A stretch of DNA of 6,464 nt from Desulfobacterales bacterium (GCA_022361095.1 JAKSBO010000168.1:1-6464); one strand, 5' to 3'. Shown: positions 1 through 6,148, numbered from the stretch's first letter. Numbers and translations: made by a program. Notes: generated from the letters alone by a model not told the origin.

Positions 1-650
1 GGAATCCTGAAAATTTTGGACATGGAGGAGAGTACCGCAAGGTTGGACAAATGTGTCTGGGTTGCAAGGGAATATTCTTCTGCTTGGGGGACAAAGGGCA
101 GATAGGATTCGTCCACCACAAAACAGGTGCCCGGGTGGCGGTGGACCAAGGTTTCCAGATCCTGTTTGTCAATCAGGGTGCCTGTGGGATTGTTCGGGTT
201 GCAGATAAATACCAGGTCGGCGTGTCCGGCTTTGGCGGACAACTGATCCAGATCCGGAACAAAATTGTTTTCGGGAACGGTCAAGCAGTGATGGGTGTTT
301 ACATGATGGGCAGCACAGGCATCTTCATAATCTGCATAGGTCGGCCCCAGGATCAGGGCCTTTTTCGCCCCCAGGGCCAGGGGCAGGGTATAGATAAAAA
401 AGGTGGTGCCGTTGCCGGCAATCACGCAGGCGGGATCAATGCCCTGATAGTCTGCAAACCCTTTGACCATACCGGCGGCATCCGGTTCCGGGAGGGCATG
501 AATCAGAGAGATGTTTTCCCGGATAAAGGCGTGGATGCGTTCAGGCGGCCCCAGGGGATTGAGGTTGGCACTCATGTCGGTGATATCCCCAAGGGGGCAT
601 CCGATACGGTTTGCGAGCCGCTGCTTATTTCCTCCATGGCCGTGAATCAT
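1..650 (-). CDS. cobD: Threonine-phosphate decarboxylase CobD (partial, 3' end outside window)
   Basis: PLP-dependent class I/II aminotransferase-fold enzyme. The family decarboxylates L-threonine O-3-phosphate to (R)-1-amino-2-propanol O-2-phosphate, the linker of the cobalamin nucleotide loop. I translated the minus strand: 216 codons are visible. The N-terminus MIHGHGGN is the hallmark start of CobD, which fixes the ATG at 650. GPTYADY (residues 102-108) holds the PLP-stacking Tyr. NPNNPTG (151-157) and DESY (180-183, Asp for the pyridine nitrogen) follow. SMSKIF (209-214) carries the predicted Schiff-base Lys212. The gene is cut four codons later by the window edge; family members are about 350-370 residues, so roughly 60 percent is present. 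The ATG overlaps the cobS stop by one base (TAATG), implying translational coupling. HisC is the main alternative, but the HGHGGN start and the cob neighbours argue for CobD (called cobC in some genomes). Confidence 0.93.
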   Translation of the reverse strand, partial: MIHGHGGNKQRLANRIGCPLGDITDMSANLNPLGPPERIHAFIRENISLIHALPEPDAAGMVKGFADYQGIDPACVIAGNGTTFFIYTLPLALGAKKALILGPTYADYEDACAAHHVNTHHCLTVPENNFVPDLDQLSAKAGHADLVFICNPNNPTGTLIDKQDLETLVHRHPGTCFVVDESYLPFVPQAEEYSLATQTHLSNLAVLSSMSKIFRI

Positions 651-1417
651 TAAAAAATCTTCATGCCGGCAACCATGAACAACCAGGCTTCCATCACTTC
701 GGTCATGGCACCAAGCATATCCCCTGTGATGCAGTTCATTTTTCGTTTATAGAATTTTAAAATTACGGCACATCCCAGGCCAAATCCAAAAATCAATATG
801 AGCCCCTTCAATCCCAGTAACAGGGATAAACCCAGCGGGATCAGGCACAGGTGAAAATCTTTTGAATTGAGCGGCCGGTCAAACAGATCCTTGCCCGTTC
901 CCCCGTTTTTTCTGCCGTAATTAAGGTATTTTATGCCAAATATCATGGCCGCCCTGGAGAACGCGGGCACCAGGAAAAATATGATCATGGCCTGAACCGG
1001 AGAACAACTGATTTTCACCGACCAGATACCGGCAAGTTTTGCCGCCAGGCCCAGGACAACTGCAACCAGTCCCATCATACCGGTCCGGGAGTCTTTCATA
1101 ATTTCCAGGGCCCGCTCCCGGCTTTGATGGCTGAACATGCCGTCTGCGGTATCGCCGAGCCCGTCCAGGTGAAATGCACCGGTCACGGCCACCAGGAAAA
1201 TGAGATCAATCAAGGCTGCGGCAGGTGCGGCCCAGACCATGGAGGCCAGAACGTCGGTGACCGCCAAAAGGGCGCCGATGATCAATCCCGCCACGGGAAA
1301 AAAGCGGATCATGCCCAAGGGAGAATATACCGGGGTTTTCCCCGTGGGCAAAATAGTAATAAAGGCCATGCAGGCCCGTAAGTCTTTAAAGAATCCGGTG
1401 TTATCCGTCCGGGTCAT
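650..1417 (-). CDS. cobS: Adenosylcobinamide-GDP ribazoletransferase (cobalamin synthase) CobS
   Basis: Integral membrane enzyme. The family joins adenosylcobinamide-GDP with alpha-ribazole (or its 5'-phosphate) to give adenosylcobalamin (phosphate), the last assembly step of the nucleotide loop. The protein has 255 residues, normal for CobS (about 240-260). Visible signatures are the early FFPVAGLIIGALL segment (39-51), the Asp-rich metal/substrate motif HLDGLGDTADG (83-93), MKDSRTGMMG (107-116), and a C-terminal GDMLGAMTEV motif. Several hydrophobic segments (about 39-60, 66-82, 115-130, 140-160, 190-220 and the extreme C-terminus) fit a multi-pass inner-membrane protein. A GAGG ribosome binding site (1425-1428) lies 7 nt before the ATG. 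The start overlaps the cobU stop as ATGA and the stop overlaps the cobD start as TAATG, so this is the middle gene of a three-gene coupled unit. Confidence 0.97.
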   Translation of the reverse strand: MTRTDNTGFFKDLRACMAFITILPTGKTPVYSPLGMIRFFPVAGLIIGALLAVTDVLASMVWAAPAAALIDLIFLVAVTGAFHLDGLGDTADGMFSHQSRERALEIMKDSRTGMMGLVAVVLGLAAKLAGIWSVKISCSPVQAMIIFFLVPAFSRAAMIFGIKYLNYGRKNGGTGKDLFDRPLNSKDFHLCLIPLGLSLLLGLKGLILIFGFGLGCAVILKFYKRKMNCITGDMLGAMTEVMEAWLFMVAGMKIF

Positions 1418-1986
1418 TGACGTGCCTCGTTGCCTAAACCCCGGCCGTCGAAGGGTCCGGGTTTGATTTGGACCGGGATACCGGCCATGCTTATAATAAC
1501 CTTGTCAACGGCCCGGGCCACCCGCTGGTTGACAAGTCCTGCCATGTCCCTGAATTGCCGTGCAAGGCTGTTTTCAGGAACAATCCCATATCCCACTTCA
1601 TTGGAAACCAGGATAACAGGGCAACTTGACCGGTGTAATGCCTCCTCAAGCAGGTCCACTGCCGCCATGACAGCGGACTCATCCTTTCCCTGGAACAGAA
1701 GGTTGGAGATCCAAAGGGTCAGGCAGTCCGCCAGAATTACCTTTGCCCGGGTACAGACCCGATCAATTGTTTCATGGATGCGTACCGGTTCTTCAATTGT
1801 TTCCCAGTCAGGACCACGGTCATCCCGGTGGCGTTTGACCCGGTTATTCATTTCCCTGTCCGTGGGTACACAGGTGGCCAGATAGATTTTTTTGTCCGCG
1901 GCCATATTGTCTGCGGTCTGCTTGGCAATATGGCTTTTGCCGCTCCTGCAGCCACCGAGTACCAGAATGTGTGTTATGTCGGTCAT
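1414..1986 (-). CDS. cobU: Bifunctional adenosylcobinamide kinase / adenosylcobinamide-phosphate guanylyltransferase CobU
   Basis: Cytoplasmic enzyme that phosphorylates adenosylcobinamide and then transfers GMP to it, giving the activated substrate for CobS. It has 190 residues, close to the family norm (about 180). The P-loop GGCRSGKS (11-18) sits right after the first strand, as in other CobU proteins, supporting the ATG at 1986. RVKRHRDDR (49-57) contains His53, which aligns with the guanylylated His of Salmonella CobU. DCLTLWISNLL and the SNEVGYGIVP...ARQFRDMAGLVNQRVA block are also characteristic. First gene of the cobU-cobS-cobD unit. No good Shine-Dalgarno sequence is visible: the nearest purine-rich stretch (GAGTGGGA) is about 20 nt upstream of the ATG, so initiation may be weak or helped by the AT-rich leader. 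No frameshift or missing motif is seen. Confidence 0.96.
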   Translation of the reverse strand: MTDITHILVLGGCRSGKSHIAKQTADNMAADKKIYLATCVPTDREMNNRVKRHRDDRGPDWETIEEPVRIHETIDRVCTRAKVILADCLTLWISNLLFQGKDESAVMAAVDLLEEALHRSSCPVILVSNEVGYGIVPENSLARQFRDMAGLVNQRVARAVDKVIISMAGIPVQIKPGPFDGRGLGNEARQ

Positions 1987-2256
1987 AATTTTTAAAGGTG
2001 TCCCACTCTTTTTTAAACCTATTTTTACATATCCTGCAAGGCGGATAAAGGGCGATTCCTTATTTTATGAGTATTTCGTGCTCAACTGAAAACCGTAAAA
2101 AATTCAAAATTGTATTTTTTGATTTGATTTTTGCGCTGAGAAACGGTATTTCCATTAGGCAAATTTAGTTAGCAAAGCCGATACATTGGCGGCAACTAAC
2201 AGGTATTAATGTGAAATGAGAATACAATCAAAAATATTGATGCGGAAACCCTCTTT
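1987..2256. promoter_or_regulatory. Divergent intergenic region between cobU and the NifA-like gene
   Basis: This 270-bp AT-rich gap separates the leftward cobU operon from the rightward activator gene and must hold promoters for both. I looked for the cobalamin riboswitch core on the cobU side and did not find it. No convincing -24/-12 (GG-N10-GC) sigma-54 promoter or TGT-N10-ACA NifA site stands out. An AT-rich inverted repeat, AAAAAAT (2097-2103) with ATTTTTT (2114-2120), could form a hairpin or simply be bent DNA. ACCGT and ACGGT occur as an inverted pair about 45 bp apart. Sigma-70-like boxes on either strand are weak, so I do not mark them. Confidence 0.5.
2168..2200. repeat. Imperfect palindrome upstream of the NifA-like gene (possible operator or RNA hairpin)
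   Basis: GTTAG (2168-2172) pairs with CTAAC (2196-2200), and GCCG (2177-2180) pairs with CGGC (2190-2193), with small internal loops and a 9-nt apex. The element lies 57-89 bp upstream of the activator start codon, and no T-tract follows on either strand, so it does not look like a terminator. The position suits an operator or a leader hairpin. That role is inference. Confidence 0.4.
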
Positions 2257-3777
2257 ATGAAGTCCATAGAAGAAACCTCTTTATTATACGAAATCAGCCA
2301 ATCATTAAACCGGCATATGGACATGAAAAAGTCCCTGATTAAGGTTTTAAGTGTGCTGTCTGAATCACTGAATCTTGTAAGGGGAATCATTTTTCTGACC
2401 AATAGTGAAACCGGGGAAATCCGCATTGAAATCGCCCACGGCATTTCCGAAGAAAAAACCAAACAGATCAAATATCTGCCCGGGGAAGGTATTATCGGAA
2501 AAGTGATCCAGACCGGTAAGCCTGCAGTGGTGCCCAGAATCAGTGAAGAACCTCTGTTTCTGGATAAAACCCACTCCAGGAATCTTACCCAGGGGCAAGA
2601 CTACTCATTTATCTGCGTACCCATCAAAAAAGAGAACCGGGTGGTGGGTGCCATCAGTGCGGACCGGCCCTATGAAGGCAAGCGCTCACTGGAAAATGGT
2701 GAGAAATTGCTTTCGGTGGTGGCAACCATGGTGGCGCATCATGTCATCAACATTGAAACCATCCGGGTGGAAAAAGAGCAACTGAAAACCGAGAACCTGA
2801 GGTTGAAGTCGGAACTGGAGAATAAATACAGTTTTACCAATATCATTGGTAATTCCAACAAAATGCGCGAAGTCCTCCAGATGATCTCCCAGGTCTCTTC
2901 CTCTTCGGCAACCGTATTGATCCGGGGTGAAAGCGGTACGGGCAAAGAACTGGTGGCCAATTCCATCCACTACAATTCAGAGCGCAACCAGAATCCATTT
3001 ATCAAGATCAATTGCGCGGCCATTCCGGACAATCTCATTGAAAGCGAGCTGTTCGGCCATGAAAAAGGGGCATTCACCGGGGCATCCTCCACAAAAAAAG
3101 GTAAATTTGAGTTAGCCAATACAGGCACCATTTTTCTGGATGAGATCGGTAACATGGATCTGGGGGCCCAGGTAAAACTTTTACGGGTGCTCCAGGAGAA
3201 AGAATTTGAGCGGGTGGGCGGATACAAGCCCATCAAGGCGGATGTCAGGATCGTGGCCGCTACCAACTCCAACCTGGAGGAGATGGTTCAGCAGGGCAAA
3301 TTCAGGGATGACCTTTATTTCCGGCTCAATGTATTTCCCATTTACATCCCCAGCCTCCGCATGCGAAAAACAGACATTATTCTTCTGGCCGACCATTTTC
3401 TTGAAAAATACAGAAAAGAACATGGCAAGGAGATCAGGCGCATCACCACACCGGCCATTGATATGATGATGGAATACCATTGGCCGGGCAATGTCCGGGA
3501 GCTTGAAAACTGCATTGAACGGGCCGTTATTCTCTGCAATGAAGGCGCCGTTCATTCATACCACCTGCCGGCAACCCTGCAGACCGGCACCAAGTCCAAG
3601 ACCCTTCCCTTGTCCCTTGAGGATGCCGTGGCAAGCCTTGAAAAGGAAATCCTCATGGATGCCCTGAAAAATACCCGGGGCAATATCAACAAGGCAGCCA
3701 AACTGATTAACATCACCGTAAGAAAATTTTCCTATAAGGCTGCCCGGTACAATATCAACTATAAAGATTATCGATAG
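2257..3777 (+). CDS. Sigma-54-dependent transcriptional activator, NifA-type (GAF, AAA+, Fis HTH)
   Basis: Bacterial enhancer-binding protein that hydrolyses ATP to open promoters held by sigma-54 RNA polymerase. It has 506 residues, usual for NifA-type proteins. Domains in order: an N-terminal GAF sensor (about 10-165); a charged, probably coiled-coil linker (about 166-190); the AAA+ core (about 192-425) with Walker A GESGTGKE (224-231), the sigma-54-contacting GAFTGA loop (271-276), Walker B TIFLDE (291-296), the arginine-finger region FRDDLYFRL (349-357) and sensor [10 protein letters not shown] (409-416); then a Fis-type helix-turn-helix (about 462-500). All catalytic motifs are intact. 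There is no receiver domain, so control is probably by ligand or partner binding to GAF. Cysteines are few and the interdomain Cys cluster of oxygen-sensitive rhizobial NifA is absent. A modest GGA (2244-2246) lies 10 nt before the ATG. NifA is the best family guess, but no nif gene is in view and the regulon is unknown, so no symbol is given. It points away from the cob operon and need not control it. Confidence 0.93.
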   Translation: MKSIEETSLLYEISQSLNRHMDMKKSLIKVLSVLSESLNLVRGIIFLTNSETGEIRIEIAHGISEEKTKQIKYLPGEGIIGKVIQTGKPAVVPRISEEPLFLDKTHSRNLTQGQDYSFICVPIKKENRVVGAISADRPYEGKRSLENGEKLLSVVATMVAHHVINIETIRVEKEQLKTENLRLKSELENKYSFTNIIGNSNKMREVLQMISQVSSSSATVLIRGESGTGKELVANSIHYNSERNQNPFIKINCAAIPDNLIESELFGHEKGAFTGASSTKKGKFELANTGTIFLDEIGNMDLGAQVKLLRVLQEKEFERVGGYKPIKADVRIVAATNSNLEEMVQQGKFRDDLYFRLNVFPIYIPSLRMRKTDIILLADHFLEKYRKEHGKEIRRITTPAIDMMMEYHWPGNVRELENCIERAVILCNEGAVHSYHLPATLQTGTKSKTLPLSLEDAVASLEKEILMDALKNTRGNINKAAKLINITVRKFSYKAARYNINYKDYR

Positions 3778-3985
3778 TGCCGGCCGGAAACCGCAAATTC
3801 TAATCCTCGAAATACTTTTGTACTTCTCCGGTTAAAATTTTCGGCCATCTTGTACTCGACAGCCTGTAAACAAAATTTCCAGGTTTTCGGTCCGACACCG
3901 TACCGTTGCGTGGTTTGGTTCAAACGCTTAGATGGCCAATATTTTGTGCTGGACTCCGCATGCGAACTGCCCAATATACGCTAAA
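3778..3985. other. Gene-free stretch after the activator, with inverted repeats (possible intergenic element)
   Basis: No convincing gene. Right after the activator stop is the self-complementary CCGGCCGG, but without a T-tract, so no terminator is claimed. GGCCATCT (3843-3850) is matched by an exact inverted copy AGATGGCC (3930-3937), 79 bp apart. GGCCGGAAA near the left end is imperfectly mirrored by TTTTCGGCC (3838-3846). A 68-codon minus-strand frame crosses the whole stretch (3768-3974) and even overlaps the activator's last codons. It lacks a recognisable domain or clear ribosome binding site and could be a translated repeat rather than a gene. A mobile or repetitive intergenic element is plausible but cannot be shown from one copy. 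Confidence 0.3.
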
Positions 3986-4030
3986 TCATTTTCCGGCTTT
4001 CAGAAGATGCTTGGTTTTATCTCTCTTCAT
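3986..4030 (-). pseudogene. 14-codon ORF with a strong ribosome binding site, possibly the start of a lost gene
   Basis: Reads MKRDKTKHLLKAGK then TGA. It is notable only because GGGGAGG (4037-4043) stands exactly 6 nt before the ATG, a textbook Shine-Dalgarno. It follows the stop of another short ORF by 17 nt on the same strand, and the repeat-rich stretch 3778-3985 begins at its stop. The simplest reading is the preserved 5' end of a third gene of the decayed operon, its body removed by deletion or insertion. A genuine microprotein cannot be excluded. No family is recognised. Confidence 0.25.
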
Positions 4031-4047
4031 TCAACGCCTCCCCGGTT

Positions 4048-4104
4048 TTAATTCCTGTCGATATCAAGCAGCGCTATTTTCAGTAGATAAAATCGTTCAT
4101 TCAT
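4048..4104 (-). pseudogene. Truncated N-terminus resembling a pRiA4b ORF-3-like protein
   Basis: An 18-codon ORF, MNERFYLLKIALLDIDRN then TAA. From memory, members of the plasmid pRiA4b ORF-3-like family begin with a similar strand (Y-x-L-K-I-x-L-x-D-I, followed by P-x-I-W-R-R). Here the frame ends exactly where the WRR segment should begin, and no other frame continues it. The ATG is 2 nt after the stop of the DUF6880-like stub, and GAGG (4112-4115) lies 7 nt upstream of the ATG, so the original translation signals survive. I infer an internal deletion that removed almost the whole gene. The match is short; a coincidental or functional small ORF is possible. Confidence 0.4.
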
Positions 4105-4106
4105 TT

Positions 4107-4343
4107 TTATACCTCATATTTTGACCAGAAGCTTCGTTTGCGACCATCTGTTTCAATGATCTGCGATTTGAAAGCGTCGTGATGATTAAATCTTTTCCAG
4201 TCGGCAACGCTTGTGGCCAGCTTATCCAGATTTTTCAAATAGCCGATGCCTTGGGGATATGCCTTGGTGTAACCGCGCCCTAGAATAGAAATAAGCAGAC
4301 TGCGGTAGATCAGACTGGTAACAAGATGGCGGTCGAGAAAGAT
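4107..4343 (-). pseudogene. C-terminal remnant of a DUF6880-like protein
   Basis: The minus-strand frame is open from an in-frame TAA at 4362-4364 down to the TAA at 4107-4109 and has no proper start. About 78 codons look like real protein: a helical stretch with LIYRSLLISILGRGYTKAY, then YLKNLDKLATSVADWKRF, and a terminal block with GRKRSFW. This layout resembles, from memory, the C-terminal helical repeat and HGRKxxFW end of DUF6880 / SWIM-associated proteins, whose function is unknown. The N-terminal part is missing: protein-like sequence fades just where the GC-rich hairpin block begins (about 4344). It is followed after 2 nt by another truncated ORF, implying a former two- or three-gene operon. 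The family call is from recollection of conserved residues, not a search. Confidence 0.5.
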
Positions 4344-4602
4344 GCGGATGAGGGGCCGGGTTTAGGCCAAGAAGCCTGTAGCCTAAGGTCCGGTCCGCTC
4401 CATCCGCCTTGGATATGTGGCGCGGGTTATAGGCTGCCCAGCCGCCAATATCCACTCAGCGGTGCTGACCGGCGCCGTGCACGGATCAAGCAGACGCAGT
4501 CTGATTGATCCGTGTGCGGAGACCGATCCAGCTCCTGGTTCCGGCGCAAGGCGCCGGGGCCAGGAATTTGCAAAATCTGCGGCCTGACCGCAGCATTTTT
4601 TT
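4344..4602 (+). ncRNA. Candidate structured RNA or mobile-element end: run of strong hairpins ending in a T-tract
   Basis: A GC-rich block of about 260 bp made almost wholly of inverted repeats. (1) GCGGATG (4344-4350) with CATCCGC (4401-4407), enclosing TTAGGC (4362-4367) with GCCTAA (4381-4386) and a CCGG/CCGG step. (2) TGGATAT-g-TGGCG (4410-4422) with CGCCAATATCCA (4443-4454). (3) A 15-bp stem 4475-4489/4505-4519 (two G-U pairs) capped, after one mismatch, by CAGAC-gca-GTCTG. (4) A 15-bp stem 4533-4547/4551-4565 with a 3-nt loop. (5) CTGCGG-cctga-CCGCAG (4577-4593) followed by T7 on the plus strand. The final T-tract favours plus-strand transcription. No known class (tmRNA, RNase P, SRP RNA, group II intron domain V) matches by eye. 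No promoter was recognised at its left end. It may instead be attC-like or transposon-end DNA. The strand is the less certain part of the call. Confidence 0.4.
4571..4602 (+). terminator. Intrinsic terminator, probably bidirectional, 3' of fic
   Basis: Hairpin CTGCGG / CCGCAG with 5-nt loop CCTGA, flanked by AAAAT on the left and ATTTTTTT on the right, so the stem can extend by A-U pairs. On the plus strand seven T follow. On the minus strand four T follow, and the hairpin stands about 55 nt beyond the fic stop, so it could also end fic transcription. Confidence 0.7.
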
Positions 4603-4647
4603 GTTGAGATGCTGTTACAGAATCTTTCTGAGCATAGTTTCAAATAG

Positions 4648-5814
4648 TCATTGGGGCAGTTCGGTGCCTTCATTCATAATCCGAATATACTCTACATATG
4701 AATACAAGCGATTACGTTTGCGCCCGGTGACTTCTTTTACGATACCGAGCTTTTCGAGTTCACGTAGGCAGGCATTTACTGTCGCCGCTGAAAGTTGTGT
4801 TTTTTCCTGTATCCAATTTGGTGAAGCTATTGGGCTCTCAAGTATTGCTTTGTGGATGAGATGGGCTGAACCAGATACGCGTTTTAATCCGTTTATACTT
4901 TGCCCGTCTTCACTGGATAATTTCATTAGCTGTTGAGCTGTTTCAACGGCTTGTGTTGCCGTATGAATAACAGCATCTGCAAAGAAAAGCAACCAAGCCT
5001 CCCAGTCGCCTGTCAGCCGGACTTCATTAAGAAGTTCATAATATCGCTGCCGATGTGTTTTGAAATACAGACTGAGGTACAACATCGGTTCTTTTAAAAC
5101 TTTTTCTGAACATAGCAACAGCGTAATTATTAGGCGTCCGAGACGACCGTTACCATCTAAGAACGGGTGAATAGTCTCGAACTGGACATGCGCCAGAGCT
5201 GCTTTGACCAATACGGGTGTCTTTTCCGGCTGATCCTGCATAAAAAGTTCCAGCTTTCCCATACACTCCTGAAGATACTCAGGTGGGGGGGGGACAAAAG
5301 CGGCATTACCGGGCCGAGTTCCACCAATCCAATTTTGGCTTCTTCTGAACTCTCCGGGATCGCATTCCCTGCCACGACCCTTCGATAGCAGTACGCTGTG
5401 GATTTCTTTCAGCAATCTGAGAGAAAGGGGAAAATTTTCACTAAGCCGTTTAAGACCATGATTAAGAGCGGCAACATAATTGCTGACCTCTTGAACATCA
5501 CTTAGAGGAACTCCTGGTTGATGCTCAAATTCAAATAAAAGCAAGTCTGAGAGAGATGATTGAGTACCCTCAATCATGGAAGAAAGAACCGCTTCCTTTC
5601 GAACATACATATAAAGAAAAAGTGATGTGCCAGGCAGTAGCACTGAAACACTGTCAAGACGGCCAAGGGCTAATAGTGCCTGGTCAAACTTTTCTCTAAG
5701 ATCAGATGACCACTCAATGGGAGGTACCGGAGGTAAAGGGTTCGGAACAAATGCCTGAGCCTTTTCTCCAACATTCGAGATAGTGATATAATGACCTTGT
5801 ATGTTTCTGTTCAT
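4648..5814 (-). CDS. Fic family protein (class II, AMP-transferase) with C-terminal winged helix
   Basis: Fic-domain enzyme; the family transfers AMP from ATP onto Ser/Thr/Tyr of target proteins. It has 388 residues, normal for the SoFic-like class. The N-terminal region (about 1-75) with AFVPNPLPPVPP is typical and supports the ATG at 5814. The inhibitory helix motif SSMIEG (78-83, S-x-x-x-E-G) puts the self-inhibiting Glu82 N-terminal to the core, defining class II. The substrate-binding flap lies near GGTRPGNAAFVPPPP (164-178). The active-site loop HPFLDGNGRLGR (216-227) is complete, with catalytic His216. Residues about 315-375 look like a winged helix-turn-helix, common in this class. 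No Shine-Dalgarno is evident; the leader is AT-rich. It is monocistronic, with its own promoter, and no antitoxin gene adjoins it. The nine-C run at 5285-5293 (coding Val-Pro-Pro-Pro) is prone to slippage. The targets are unknown. Confidence 0.95.
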   Translation of the reverse strand: MNRNIQGHYITISNVGEKAQAFVPNPLPPVPPIEWSSDLREKFDQALLALGRLDSVSVLLPGTSLFLYMYVRKEAVLSSMIEGTQSSLSDLLLFEFEHQPGVPLSDVQEVSNYVAALNHGLKRLSENFPLSLRLLKEIHSVLLSKGRGRECDPGEFRRSQNWIGGTRPGNAAFVPPPPEYLQECMGKLELFMQDQPEKTPVLVKAALAHVQFETIHPFLDGNGRLGRLIITLLLCSEKVLKEPMLYLSLYFKTHRQRYYELLNEVRLTGDWEAWLLFFADAVIHTATQAVETAQQLMKLSSEDGQSINGLKRVSGSAHLIHKAILESPIASPNWIQEKTQLSAATVNACLRELEKLGIVKEVTGRKRNRLYSYVEYIRIMNEGTELPQ

Positions 5815-5870
5815 GTTTTATTTCATTTATTAAAAGAACAGTTTTCTTATTTCAATTTAAAGGCTAATGT

Positions 5871-5899
5871 AAAATAACGAGGGTCTGATATATTGTCAA
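5871..5899 (-). promoter_or_regulatory. Sigma-70-type promoter of the fic gene
   Basis: On the minus strand a consensus -35 box TTGACA (5894-5899) is followed by a 17-bp spacer and TATTTT (5871-5876) as -10. Transcription would begin near 5864, leaving a leader of about 50 nt before the fic ATG at 5814. The -35 box and spacing are ideal and the -10 is 4 of 6. Confidence 0.7.
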
Positions 5900-5907
5900 G
5901 CGCTCTC

Positions 5908-5960
5908 CGATTTTATATGAGTCTTTTTGCCCCAAAAAGTAGAAAATAGACCCAAAATCG
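5908..5960. repeat. Nested inverted repeats just upstream of the fic promoter
   Basis: CGATTTT (5908-5914) pairs with AAAATCG (5954-5960), and within them CTTTTT (5923-5928) pairs with AAAAAG (5934-5939) around GCCCC. GGGTCT inside the fic promoter spacer (5881-5886) also has an inverted partner AGACCC (5948-5953). Placed a few bases upstream of the -35 box, these could be regulator-binding sites or remains of an insertion. No known operator is recognised. Confidence 0.4.
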
Positions 5961-6094
5961 AGGTGTTTTTAGATGAAATTCATTTTATTTCAGTATATTG
6001 GCGTGGCTCGACCCCAATTTAGAATTTACAATTTAACAGTATTCAAGGTGAGACACAATTCCCATTACCTCAAGAGGAAATTAAATAAAAGGAG
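5961..6094. other. AT-rich gene-free spacer upstream of fic
   Basis: Part of the 359-bp gap between fic and the gene at the right edge. Apart from the fic promoter and palindromes on its left and the TCATCTCG cluster on its right, I see no gene, RNA or promoter that I can support. A 65-codon plus-strand frame starting at 5973 has a passable GAGGTG site but runs through the repeat cluster and looks non-coding. Confidence 0.4.
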
Positions 6095-6148
6095 TCATCT
6101 CGATCATCTCGGGTCATCTCGGTCGGTCATCTCGAGTCTGACCGAGAT
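6095..6148. repeat. Cluster of four TCATCTCG repeats with an embedded 9-bp palindrome
   Basis: TCATCTCG occurs at 6095-6102, 6104-6111, 6114-6121 and 6127-6134, separated by 1, 2 and 5 bases. The cluster ends in a perfect inverted repeat: ATCTCGGTC (6116-6124) with GACCGAGAT (6140-6148) across a 15-nt loop. It is more GC-rich than its surroundings. It lies 25 bp beyond the stop of the right-edge gene and could act as a transcription stop for it, but no T-tract directly follows the stem. Confidence 0.7.

Noticed and set aside
51..653. 200-codon plus-strand open frame over cobD
   Set aside because: It lies antisense to a clear CobD reading frame with family motifs; its translation has no recognisable domain.
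1124..1885. Several plus-strand open frames opposite cobS and cobU
   Set aside because: They are antisense shadows of two well-supported genes in GC-richer DNA.
1987..2256. Sigma-54 promoter or NifA upstream activator site
   Set aside because: No GG-N10-GC element with a good surrounding match and no TGT-N10-ACA were found by eye on either strand.
3768..3974. 68-codon minus-strand ORF overlapping the end of the activator gene
   Set aside because: It overlaps the last codons of the activator, shows no family match or clear ribosome binding site, and spans inverted repeats; described as gene-free sequence instead.
4475..4565. Group II intron domain V or retron RNA
   Set aside because: The stems lack a domain V-like catalytic triad, bulge and tetraloop arrangement, and no reverse transcriptase gene is in the window.
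4222..4673. Minus- and plus-strand ORFs of 60-143 codons across the GC-rich hairpin block
   Set aside because: They read through long perfect palindromes, their products look like low-complexity Arg/Pro/Gly-rich translation, and they conflict with the fic gene or the stub.
6095..6134. CRISPR array
   Set aside because: The repeat unit is only 8 bp, with spacers of 1-5 bp, and no cas gene is nearby.
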